NCBI GenBank assembly: GCA_963815495.1
Contig: CAWFGW010000008.1
Span: 62,001-126,000, forward strand
Direction: 5' to 3'
Source of the DNA: CAWFGW01 sp963815495
GTDB lineage: Bacteria > Bacteroidota > Bacteroidia > Cytophagales > JAAEPT01
Length of the DNA stretch: 64,000 nt
Both the position numbers and the translations under genes were made by a program. Below, piece after piece: positions 10,138 through 18,925 of the stretch. Positions within the stretch are counted from its first letter, which is position 1, and the number at the start of each line of letters is the position of its first letter. The notes under the pieces are model-generated. The model saw only the letters and a program-made list of their open reading frames with translations, did no database searches and was not told where the DNA came from.

Positions 10138-10509
10138 GTATGACCATGTCTTTTTTGCTAGAATGGAATGAGTAGAAAAATGTGGTCGAAAGCAGGTAAA
10201 AGGAAACTATGTTAAAATGAGAAAAATAGATGGTTTAGTTACTTTATCGCTTCGAATAACATTTGGTCACTTTTATCTCCAGTGTTCGGAATCCATACAC
10301 CGTAAGCCAAACATACGTTTTCACAAGAGGGAGATTACCACACTCCACCGTTCCGTGCGCAATGACGTGGAAAAAGTTAATCACTGTATCTTTGCATTCC
10401 ATAGGACAGTGGGGAATGTGAAAAGATATAATGTGTGCGTCCAGTGTAGTTAACTCTAATCGACCTAATCGTTAGATTTTTATTTTCTTTTATTAATAAA
10501 AAAGATTGT
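10138..10509. other. Intergenic stretch without a supported gene
   Basis: Beyond the promoter element I see no convincing gene. A 78-codon plus-strand reading frame (10217-10453) has no domain, signal or start context. The middle (about 10320-10390) is richer in G and C and contains a segment reminiscent of short dispersed noncoding repeats, but no copy exists elsewhere in this window. Confidence 0.5.
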
Positions 10510-12813
10510 TCAATATTTAAGTATTCGCTTACTCGAATGGCCTTCACGATGGGTTATTTGTATGATATAACAACCTGGCAAAAGCCTCTCACCTATTGTC
10601 CTTTGATGCATTCCTTTACCTTGTTCAACTTCTGCACCCGTTAAATCATAAATTGAATAACTGAAAGTCCCTTCAACCACCAATTGCATTGTTTCATCAC
10701 TTACAGGGTTAGGAAATAGTTTTATACCACTTTCATTATTAGTATAAACACCAGTAACTAAACCATTAAATTCCAAATAGTTGAGGTTGATATAATCGGA
10801 CTCAAAAACAATACGCATGATATGTTCACCCGCAGTTAAATTAAGTTTGTTTAACGTAATGGTTTGCCACGATTGCCAGCCAGCTGTGTTTGGTACCGAT
10901 ACTGACCCAGTAAGGTCTTCGCCATCCATTTCGATGTGAAACAAACCTCCATCGCCATCTTTTGCCACACGAAGCTCTAGATCGTAGTCTGCTGAGTTAG
11001 CTACGTTCACGGTGTATTCTAACCATTCTCCTGTTAAGGTATATCCTAAATTGAAGCCTACTCCTGCATCAGTACATACTTCGATATCAACTTCATCATC
11101 TCTGAAAGTACCGTTTCCTTGATTACCTTCTGTATTTGCTTCATGATAGGCTAAACCTTCACCACCTAAGTCATATTCCTCCGCCTCAATTCGCCCTGGA
11201 ATGCTATGTGCTGTATTGTTAAAGGGTGCTTGTTTCAGTTCTTTCACCAGAGTAAAGGTGACATAGTTTAAGTTGATGTAATCGGCTTCTCCAATAGTCA
11301 CACGCATGATTTTTTGTCCAGCTGAAAGGTTGAGGTTGTTGACTTTTACTGTTTGCCAGCTCTGCCAGCCAGCAGTATTGGGTATTGCTATAGTATTGGC
11401 AATGGTTACGCCATCCATCGCGACATTTAATGTTCGAGCATCGCCACTACACGCCACCCTTAAGTCCATCGAATAAGTACCTGATTTTTCTACATCAACC
11501 GAGTACTCTAACCACTCACCCGCTGTGGCAAAACCAATGTTATATCCCGTACCAGCGTCAGTACAGTTTTCGATATCCACCGCCTCATCCATTCTGAAAG
11601 TTGCTCCTCCTGTGTTCTCAGGACTATCATCCATATAAGCGGAACCATTCCCCCCTACATCATAGTGTTCAAATTGGATAGAACCGGGAATGATATGTAC
11701 CTTTCCGTTATAAGAACCTTGAGGTACGTTTACCTTAATAATCACTGGCGCTGAAGTAGCTGTTTTACCTAAGTTATCAGTCGTTTTTGCAGTGATGGTA
11801 TAACTTCCTGTAGTGTTAGGTGTCCATGAGAAACTATAGGGACTAGTATTATCGGTACCCAATAAATTGGCTCCTTGATAGAACTCAACTTTTGAAATGG
11901 TGCTGTTGTTTCCAGCAGCATTTGCATTTATGGTAATCGTTGAACCAAGCGGAAAAGCAGCGTTGTTTATAGGACTAGTAATATTCACTGTTGGGCCTAC
12001 AGGAGTTATCGACAGCATTTTTTGTGCATAGCGTTCGCCAAAAGTTCGGTTACCTGCTGAATTAAAATGATACACATCTTGTCCAGGTAAACCACTGGCT
12101 GAAATCACATACGAATTTGGGAGTATTTCTGGTAGCTTAGCGATAATGGAATTGTGTCCTTGGCAACAACTTCCTTGGTTGGCATATAATAGCTCACCTG
12201 CTAACAGAGGAGTCTGTGCAGGATTTAAGCCTAAATCCGTAATTAGATTATCATATACAGCTTTTACTTTATTAGGCCATTGCTGATCACCGGTATTCGA
12301 TTCGCCTTGATGAAGCAAAAAACCTTTAATCACCCCGTCTTGTTGTGCTTTTTTTGCTAAGTCAAGTAGCCATGCATACGCACTTCCATTATATTTTGCG
12401 GGCACATAATTATACGTATCAAAACCTTCGTAGCCTGTTTTACCGAATAACTCAATTTTACAACCAGGGATTGCAACCACCACAGAACCCACCGTTATAT
12501 TCGGTTGATTGGCTACCATGGTTCTCCCAAAATAATCTGACGGACCGAGACCACCCGAGCAACCCCACAATGGTGGAACAGCTTGATACCAATTACCCGC
12601 AAATTGATTTTGAGCGGGACAGTCTTGAGGTTTCATAAATTGAAATCGACTATCAACAGTTAAGTCTTGAGCTTCAATTTTACCAGCTCCAGCCATGTTC
12701 GATTGTCCGAAAGAGAGGTAAACATGAAAGTTGGGGTCTTGAGCAAATGCAACATTTGAGAATACTGCAATACCACTTAAAACCAATAATTGAATAATTC
12801 TGAATACCTTCAT
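10510..12813 (-). CDS. CE6 carbohydrate acetyl esterase with Big_7, two CBM6 and T9SS tail
   Basis: 767 residues. Signal peptide (1-24, ending AFAQ), then an SGNH-like esterase domain (about 25-275): nucleophile Ser38 in SFGQSNMAG, HQGES block near 160-165, and catalytic His near 250 in DVYHFN. This is the CE6/SASA family, which deacetylates xylan. It is followed by Big_7 (about 275-360), CBM6 type a (361-505), CBM6 type b (523-680) and a type A tail ending KRILKY. Monocistronic, with its own regulon element at 12847. It is a paralogue of the broken CE6 gene at 39669-41518. Confidence 0.9.
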   Translation of the reverse strand: MKVFRIIQLLVLSGIAVFSNVAFAQDPNFHVYLSFGQSNMAGAGKIEAQDLTVDSRFQFMKPQDCPAQNQFAGNWYQAVPPLWGCSGGLGPSDYFGRTMVANQPNITVGSVVVAIPGCKIELFGKTGYEGFDTYNYVPAKYNGSAYAWLLDLAKKAQQDGVIKGFLLHQGESNTGDQQWPNKVKAVYDNLITDLGLNPAQTPLLAGELLYANQGSCCQGHNSIIAKLPEILPNSYVISASGLPGQDVYHFNSAGNRTFGERYAQKMLSITPVGPTVNITSPINNAAFPLGSTITINANAAGNNSTISKVEFYQGANLLGTDNTSPYSFSWTPNTTGSYTITAKTTDNLGKTATSAPVIIKVNVPQGSYNGKVHIIPGSIQFEHYDVGGNGSAYMDDSPENTGGATFRMDEAVDIENCTDAGTGYNIGFATAGEWLEYSVDVEKSGTYSMDLRVACSGDARTLNVAMDGVTIANTIAIPNTAGWQSWQTVKVNNLNLSAGQKIMRVTIGEADYINLNYVTFTLVKELKQAPFNNTAHSIPGRIEAEEYDLGGEGLAYHEANTEGNQGNGTFRDDEVDIEVCTDAGVGFNLGYTLTGEWLEYTVNVANSADYDLELRVAKDGDGGLFHIEMDGEDLTGSVSVPNTAGWQSWQTITLNKLNLTAGEHIMRIVFESDYINLNYLEFNGLVTGVYTNNESGIKLFPNPVSDETMQLVVEGTFSYSIYDLTGAEVEQGKGMHQRTIGERLLPGCYIIQITHREGHSSKRILKY

Positions 12814-12846
12814 GACTGAATTGAATTTTTAATGCAAAAGCGAATA

Positions 12847-12876
12847 GGCTACGCGAGCTTGAAGAAAAAGTCATCA
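12847..12876 (-). promoter_or_regulatory. ECF-type promoter element upstream of CE6 gene
   Basis: Minus-strand TGATGAC (12876-12870), 17 bases starting TTTTTC, GTAGCC (12852-12847) then TAT. The CE6 ATG lies about 34 bases downstream. Confidence 0.75.
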
Positions 12877-12879
12877 TAG

Positions 12880-13447
12880 CAGTGTCTTTGTTTCTTTTGC
12901 TTTTTTGATTAGAGAGATAAATGCTGTTTCCTTCGTCTTCGCGAGACCTAATTTTTGGGTAAGCCTAACACAAATTAATATGACGAGTAAAATATAGCTT
13001 GCTGAAAAAGTTAAGGCTAAAATTTACAGCATGTTTTATATCTAGCTTTTTGTCACTTTTTCCCTAGATGAAAAAGTAACCAAAAAATCAAGGCTGCATA
13101 AAAAATGCTAAAATTGGCTGCATTACGCTCAAACAAAACAAACTCGCCAAATGAAGAATAATCAAACCTGCGTTAATTTACGTTGGCTTCAAACAGTGTT
13201 TTGTTCTTAACCGCTTCATTTCACCAATTTCTTCACGCATTTTTGATGAGGCCGAGACAAGTCGTTGTACAACTTTTCTTTAAGAGTCGTGCTTCAATCA
13301 CATGTAAATTAGCGTTTTTTAAAGAGACCCTTCATACTTTATTGGTAGAATTGAAGCGATCTCTTATTAAGCTCCAACAGTAATCGGAGACTGCTTCTTT
13401 CCTAGCATTGACGGTTTGTTCTGACTAAAATATCTATCAATTAATAA
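12880..13447. repeat. Noncoding stretch with an imperfect hairpin; possible dispersed repeat remnant
   Basis: No supported gene. An imperfect inverted repeat pairs 13047-13061 (TTTTTGTCACTTTTT) with 13071-13086. The sequence after it (to about 13380) has the look of the AT-rich dispersed noncoding elements common in Bacteroidota, an impression from memory rather than a search. A 66-codon frame (13183-13383) crosses it but shows no protein features. Confidence 0.35.
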
Positions 13448-15898
13448 TTACTGCACAATAAACTTCGTAGCTGATGATGGGCTATTTGAAAAAGAGACAA
13501 AGTACACACCAGGCACATAACTCCGCACATCCACTGTTATTTCCGATTGGTTTACAATTGGAATTGTAGCTACTATTCTTCCACCAGCAATACTTCTAAT
13601 GATGATGTTTTCAGCATGTAAAGATTTTTTGTTCAGCTGGATAACTATTTTTTCAGCTGCTGGATTTGGTAATAAGCGAATTTCTGATGAAGATGTATTG
13701 GATGCCTTGTTAGAAACACCAGTAATTATCGCATCATCACTTTCATCAATTTGAAGTAGGAAAGCAATCAGTTGATTAATTTCGGATTCGGTAAACGTGC
13801 TTAAATCGCCATGTTTGTTTTCAGGATTTTTAGTGATTAACACATCATACAGCGTTGGTGCTGAACCATCATGCAAGTAAGGGGCAGTTTCCCAAATTCC
13901 TTTTAATGTCGGAGTACCAAACCCTCCTAACACCTCATTTCTCCGCTTTCCTGAGGCTGAAGTAATGGTGCCCACATCATGAAGCAAACCTGTTGCTCGG
14001 TCTGAAAAATTAGACCCTGAATGACATGAAGCACAACCAGCTTGAATAAAGATTTCCTTTCCAAGAATACCTTCTGCTGTCAGATTGCCATCCGCTTTAC
14101 GATAAGGACTGGGATGTACTTCGTTCAATGAATTCACATAAGCCGCTAAGGCATCTAATTCAGGACTTAGTCCAGCTTTTTTATCCCCTAAGGGATCACT
14201 CACTGTTCCGGAGTTAAAAATTGAATCGGGTAAAAATCCACTTCCGGCAAAACTATTTCGAATATCATTTTCAAAATCCTGGATCTCATCAAAATTGGCT
14301 GTCCAATGTACGTTTCCGATTCCAGTACCTGCCCTACCTAACAAACTATGTGTATTTCTAAAACCTTCTCCTCTATCTGTAAAATCCCAGACCCGTTCGT
14401 CACTACCACCATCTAAATGACAGCTTGCACAGCTGATGTATCCAGCAAAGGTCATTCTTCGGTCTTCTGCATTATAAAAAATCTGTTTCCCTAAAAGCAC
14501 CTGAGCATCTAAAAGTTCCGAAGTGACGGTATTGATTGTAGCAGCTACTTTCGAAGCATAATTATTCCCTAAAATAATGTCTTCCGTGTTGAAAACTTTT
14601 ACTGTTCTTGACATAAAGTTGTGGACATATAACCTTGTTCCATCTGCATTTAACACCAAACCTTGCGGAGCCAAGCCTGTTGGTTCAAGCAAACCTAAAC
14701 GGGCATTGGTTTTTACATCAATCATTTGAATTTTATTGTTGCCTTGTAACGCAACAAATGCCATGTTACCATACGGACTAAACTCAACGGCACAAGGTAA
14801 ATCAGCATCATTGATATCTGTTCTCATGGCAATTAGCTCTTCCCCTGTTGACATGTCAATTCGTGTAACTTGGGAACGAACGGTGTTATCAAAAGTAAGT
14901 GCTTGCCCATCACGGAATTGACCACGAGCCACATTGTCTTTTTTGGAAGGCACCCAAGCTTGTGTACCATCAGGAGAAATAGTCAAGGATGAAATATAGT
15001 TGGGTACCCCTCTCCCACGATCCTCAAAATCAGGTGTATTGTCAAACGCCAATTCAATTTCTTTGGCTACTTGCATCGTAGAAGCATTAACTTCACGTAC
15101 ATAACCGTTGCTTTCAGGTGAGATAAACTGAGTGACATAGATACTTAAACCATCGGAAGGTATGGCAATACCTCGCGGGGCACGACCGACATACGCATAC
15201 GCCAATTTTTCACTGGATGAAATGGCTATCTTCACTAATTCACCCGTTCCTTGAAGGGTAACATAACAATGTTCTAATTGTGGATCAAAACAAATTCCGT
15301 AAGGCCGAGAAGCATAAGGAAGTGATAGTTGGTTGATTAAATCTCCTGATTGGCTCACAACTGTAATCACCGCATCATCTTCACAAGCTACCCAGGCATT
15401 TCCGTTGGCGTCAATGGCGACATTTCGAGGATGTTTGCCTACAGGTATTTCTCTAATCAATTGATTTTCTGTCGCATCAATACATGATACCGAGTTATTG
15501 TCCGCATTGACTACCCACACCACATTTCGTAACGTATCGATGGCAATGGTTGAAGAGCGCGTGGGTAGAGGATTGGTTGATGGTGTATACACCGTTTGAG
15601 TGACGGACAAAGGAATATTTTCCCCTTGAATTCGGGCGAAGACCTGATAAACACCTGTTGCAGAATAACGATGGGTGGCGGTAAGACTTTTTCTATACCG
15701 CCCCAGCCCCGTGCCGTCACCAAAATCCCATGCTATAAAAGGAATTTCCTCAATGCTCGAATCTTTTTCTATGGTAAAGGTTACTAACTCACCTTTTGCA
15801 ACTGGTTTATTTTGATGTAGTTCAAAACCAATTGATTGAATCAAAAGTATGCTTGCGCAAGTAGAAAGACCGAGTACTATGAAAATTAAATTTTTCAA
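13448..15898 (-). CDS. Secreted PKD / YVTN beta-propeller / di-haem cytochrome c peroxidase (MauG-type), T9SS tail
   Basis: 816 residues. Signal peptide or anchor (about 1-20); PKD-like domain (about 25-105, AWDFGDGTG); a beta-propeller of YVTN-like repeats (about 110-465); then a di-haem peroxidase module (about 475-735) with haem motifs CASCH near 489 and CASCH near 621 plus the family block GTPTLKGIWETAPYLHDGSAPTL. A T9SS type A tail follows (LLPNPA to KFIVQ). MauG/CCP proteins reduce peroxide or oxidise proteins and small molecules with two c-type haems, which need periplasmic haem attachment before T9SS export. It starts 20 bases after the LVIVD gene, in one operon under the regulon element at 18797. 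Its place among hydrolases suggests redox work on plant wall material, for example peroxide handling or lignin-linked oxidation; that is inference. Confidence 0.87.
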   Translation of the reverse strand: MKNLIFIVLGLSTCASILLIQSIGFELHQNKPVAKGELVTFTIEKDSSIEEIPFIAWDFGDGTGLGRYRKSLTATHRYSATGVYQVFARIQGENIPLSVTQTVYTPSTNPLPTRSSTIAIDTLRNVVWVVNADNNSVSCIDATENQLIREIPVGKHPRNVAIDANGNAWVACEDDAVITVVSQSGDLINQLSLPYASRPYGICFDPQLEHCYVTLQGTGELVKIAISSSEKLAYAYVGRAPRGIAIPSDGLSIYVTQFISPESNGYVREVNASTMQVAKEIELAFDNTPDFEDRGRGVPNYISSLTISPDGTQAWVPSKKDNVARGQFRDGQALTFDNTVRSQVTRIDMSTGEELIAMRTDINDADLPCAVEFSPYGNMAFVALQGNNKIQMIDVKTNARLGLLEPTGLAPQGLVLNADGTRLYVHNFMSRTVKVFNTEDIILGNNYASKVAATINTVTSELLDAQVLLGKQIFYNAEDRRMTFAGYISCASCHLDGGSDERVWDFTDRGEGFRNTHSLLGRAGTGIGNVHWTANFDEIQDFENDIRNSFAGSGFLPDSIFNSGTVSDPLGDKKAGLSPELDALAAYVNSLNEVHPSPYRKADGNLTAEGILGKEIFIQAGCASCHSGSNFSDRATGLLHDVGTITSASGKRRNEVLGGFGTPTLKGIWETAPYLHDGSAPTLYDVLITKNPENKHGDLSTFTESEINQLIAFLLQIDESDDAIITGVSNKASNTSSSEIRLLPNPAAEKIVIQLNKKSLHAENIIIRSIAGGRIVATIPIVNQSEITVDVRSYVPGVYFVSFSNSPSSATKFIVQ

Positions 15899-15918
15899 AT
15901 CAATGAGTTAAAGATTGT

Positions 15919-18753
15919 TTAGTAGTTTTTAATGATTTTCAGGTCCATACTATTATCCTTAGTAATTACACGTAATAAATAAGTGCCACTAGGCAAACTC
16001 TCTCCTACCTCCAGATAATCTTCACCTTGACCCTGCTCTATTTGGTGACCAAGAATATCACTCACAGTATAAATGAATGCGCCCTTAGCAGTAATGTTTG
16101 TTCCACCTGAACCAAAAGGGTTAGGGAAAATTTGAATCCCAGAATTAAGATCATTATTATTCGTTGCTGTAATGAGATCAGAAAATTCAACATAATTTAA
16201 GTTGATGTAATCGGTATCAAAGACGATCCGCATCTCATGTTTCCCCGCTGTTAGACTAAGGTTATTAACCGTTATTGTTTCCCAATTTTGCCAACCTGTA
16301 GTGTTAGGTGTACTAATAGGACCGGTGATGTTTACCCCATCTATTTCAATATGAAACAAACCACCATCACCGTCTTTAGCCACGCGTAAATCAAGATTGT
16401 ATTCACCAGAAACTGTTACATTTACCGTATATTCTAACCACTCTTCTTTTAAGGTGTAACCCAAATTAAATCCACCATCAATATCGGTACAGACTTCAAT
16501 ATCTACCTCATCATTTCTAAACGAAGCTCCACCTTCGTTACCATTAGCATTGGCTTCATGATAAGCTAATCCTTCACCCCCAAGATCATAGGCTTCTGCT
16601 TCGATTCGACCAGGTATTGTGTGAGGTGTATTTGCAAAAGGTTGTTGAGGCAAGCGAAATCTAGCACCTCCCCATGAAGCATGATCAAGACCATTATCGC
16701 CATCAGAAGCCACTTTTAATGTAAGTGTGCTTCCGTTAGCTATGCTTACATCTATTTTTTTAGTGGCTGATGTACCCGTCATAAGACCACTGTTGTAAAT
16801 TTCATTTCCATCTAATAGTACTGAAAAGATTACTGAACCACCTGTTCCAACTTCATCATCCAGTCCGATATCGGCATTAAAACGCTGATATTGTCTACCT
16901 GAAATCGAATACGAAATTGTAGAGTTTGCATGCACACCTAATCCACGGCTATACGTTTGACCATTAATTTTTATGTAGTTGCCATCGTTGGCTAGCTCTT
17001 CACCATTACTTTGATCTATTTCTGCTGGCCCCCATGCATTATTTGAAGTCGCCCAATCTAAATCTGTAATGTACAAAGCGGGCATGGCTCGTACGGATGC
17101 AGAAGCCGTTCCTTCTCCAAAACTGTTTACACCTGAAATTTGGTAATAGTAGTATTGGTTGTTCTGCACTTCAGTGTCTACATACATGGTATTGGTGACT
17201 GTCCCAATAGTGGTAAATGGACCTGTTGGTGTCAAACCTCTTTTTACTATGTAACTTGATGAATTAGAGATAGTATTCCAAAATAGGGATATTTGTTCAT
17301 CCTCTTCAAACACCCAAGGAGTGCCTCCCGCAGCAGGAGGGAAATCTCCAGTTGGACCTGTCGAGAAATAAGAGACAAATTCAGTTGCTATCCCATTGCC
17401 TACCATATCTTTTATACCACCCATGGGAAGAAGGATTTCATAAGTTGTATTGGGTTTCAACGGTTGATCAGGAGAAAAATTCACCGTTGAAAAGGCATAA
17501 CTAAATTTCCCACTCAGTTTTTGTCCGCCTACAGGACGTACAATAAAATTGTTCGTATTGATAGACTCGTTCATAATATTATCAGTAAACGTCATCCCAA
17601 TTCGGGTAGTCAAAGCACTATTTACTGTATTACTCTTAGGTATCACCATGTTTACTTCTGGGGCTTTAGTATCTCGTGCAGTTTGGTGTACCCAAAACCC
17701 ACTACCTGAACCATGATCGTTACCCACGAAAATCAAATTACCAAAAGGGGTAACCTGTCCATGATCGACATCACCTGTTACTAAATGACCACGACCGACA
17801 ATTTTTAGGTTGTAAGGATCTGACGCATCAATTTTAACCACTTCGTCTTGACAACCTTGAAAGATATAATGGTCTTGGGAACTGTTGTAGAGTTGTTCGC
17901 CTCGGTTCCCAATATCCAGAGAACCCATTTTTTTGATGTTAGTTGGATCGCTAATGTCATAAGTACCAAATAAACCATTGTTTGCATTTCCTCTAGCTGA
18001 AATAACAGCCCTGTTTCCATTCATTGAAGAGGCATACATGTTTTCTGTATTGGAATAACTGTTAATTAGTTTTGGGTCCAACGGATTACTAATATCGTAG
18101 AGTGTGATTCCGCGGCCTAAGTCGTGTGCCGAGGTATAAAGTAAATTTCCTACCGCTTGAATTGTACCTACTTGTCGTGGGGTGAAAATGTGTTTGATTT
18201 TGCGGGGATTATACATATCCGTGGCATCAATCACATCAAAACCAGCGCCTCCGTTAGCAATATAAATGTAAGGTGCTTGCCATGATATTTGCCATGCAGA
18301 ACCATAGTCATCATGTGCATAGCCATCCATACAATGTCTCACTGTTTGTTTTGGATCAAGTGGATTGCTAAAGTCCCAAATTTGAAAGCCACATCCATCT
18401 TGAAAGATAATGTAATGGCCATGTTGAGGAATCGCATGCATTTCTCTAAAAGAAGCCGTGCGAGAGTCATATACCCGTTTTACTAATTTCGGATTTCTAG
18501 GATCAGAGACATCCCATACGAGTATTCCACCTGGAGGCCGTCCACTATCTGGATGAAAGGTGGTAATCAAGTAGCCGTTGACCATAGTAGGCATTGTGGA
18601 GCCCATATGGTTAATTTCTGTGTAATGCCAAATGCTGCGATAGAGCTCGTTTGAATTGTAGGTTAAGTTACCTAATCCAGGTCCAACTTGAGCAAATATG
18701 ATATTGGTAGCTAGTAGGCAATTTATTAAAAGTAAAATATTTACTCTTTTCAT
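15919..18753 (-). CDS. LVIVD-repeat propeller with Big_5, FN3, NPCBM, CBM6 and T9SS tail
   Basis: 944 residues, no recognised catalytic domain. Signal peptide (1-21); LVIVD beta-propeller (about 25-355) with repeated D-[IVA]-S-[ND]-P blocks such as VWDVSDPRNPKLV, IWDFSNPLDPK and LYDISNPLDPK; a Big_5 Ig-like domain (about 360-470); fibronectin III-like (475-555); NPCBM galactose-binding-like domain (558-700, YSRGLGVHANS); CBM6 type b (703-860); and a T9SS tail. The two carbohydrate-binding modules suggest it docks on polysaccharide and presents the propeller. First gene of the operon with the di-haem peroxidase, whose propeller it may partner. Function unknown. Confidence 0.82.
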   Translation of the reverse strand: MKRVNILLLINCLLATNIIFAQVGPGLGNLTYNSNELYRSIWHYTEINHMGSTMPTMVNGYLITTFHPDSGRPPGGILVWDVSDPRNPKLVKRVYDSRTASFREMHAIPQHGHYIIFQDGCGFQIWDFSNPLDPKQTVRHCMDGYAHDDYGSAWQISWQAPYIYIANGGAGFDVIDATDMYNPRKIKHIFTPRQVGTIQAVGNLLYTSAHDLGRGITLYDISNPLDPKLINSYSNTENMYASSMNGNRAVISARGNANNGLFGTYDISDPTNIKKMGSLDIGNRGEQLYNSSQDHYIFQGCQDEVVKIDASDPYNLKIVGRGHLVTGDVDHGQVTPFGNLIFVGNDHGSGSGFWVHQTARDTKAPEVNMVIPKSNTVNSALTTRIGMTFTDNIMNESINTNNFIVRPVGGQKLSGKFSYAFSTVNFSPDQPLKPNTTYEILLPMGGIKDMVGNGIATEFVSYFSTGPTGDFPPAAGGTPWVFEEDEQISLFWNTISNSSSYIVKRGLTPTGPFTTIGTVTNTMYVDTEVQNNQYYYYQISGVNSFGEGTASASVRAMPALYITDLDWATSNNAWGPAEIDQSNGEELANDGNYIKINGQTYSRGLGVHANSTISYSISGRQYQRFNADIGLDDEVGTGGSVIFSVLLDGNEIYNSGLMTGTSATKKIDVSIANGSTLTLKVASDGDNGLDHASWGGARFRLPQQPFANTPHTIPGRIEAEAYDLGGEGLAYHEANANGNEGGASFRNDEVDIEVCTDIDGGFNLGYTLKEEWLEYTVNVTVSGEYNLDLRVAKDGDGGLFHIEIDGVNITGPISTPNTTGWQNWETITVNNLSLTAGKHEMRIVFDTDYINLNYVEFSDLITATNNNDLNSGIQIFPNPFGSGGTNITAKGAFIYTVSDILGHQIEQGQGEDYLEVGESLPSGTYLLRVITKDNSMDLKIIKNY

Positions 18754-18796
18754 AATGTCTTATGGTTTATTACTTAATATTTCAATGCTGCTGATA

Positions 18797-18826
18797 GGCT
18801 ACGCAATGACCTTTAAAAAGTCATCA
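18797..18826 (-). promoter_or_regulatory. ECF-type promoter element for LVIVD-peroxidase operon
   Basis: Minus-strand TGATGAC (18826-18820), 17 bases starting TTTTT, GTAGCC (18802-18797) then TAT. About 44 bases before the ATG. Confidence 0.75.
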
Positions 18827-18875
18827 GTATAGGGGAACTAATCCTCTTCAATCATATTCAGAGGAAATTTTAGAC

Positions 18876-18906
18876 AAAAAAAGGGCTCCGATTACTCAGA
18901 AGCCCT
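18876..18906 (-). terminator. Intrinsic terminator after GH9 gene
   Basis: Six-base-pair stem AGGGCT/AGCCCT (18882-18887 with 18901-18906), followed on the minus strand by seven T residues. It lies 20 bases after the GH9 stop codon. Confidence 0.75.
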
Positions 18907-18925
18907 ATATATTGAGTTCATTAAA

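Noticed and set aside
10217..10453. 78-codon plus-strand frame
   Set aside because: No domain, signal peptide or plausible start context; lies in a gap between minus-strand units.
13183..13383. 66-codon plus-strand frame
   Set aside because: Crosses repeat-like noncoding DNA and shows no protein character.
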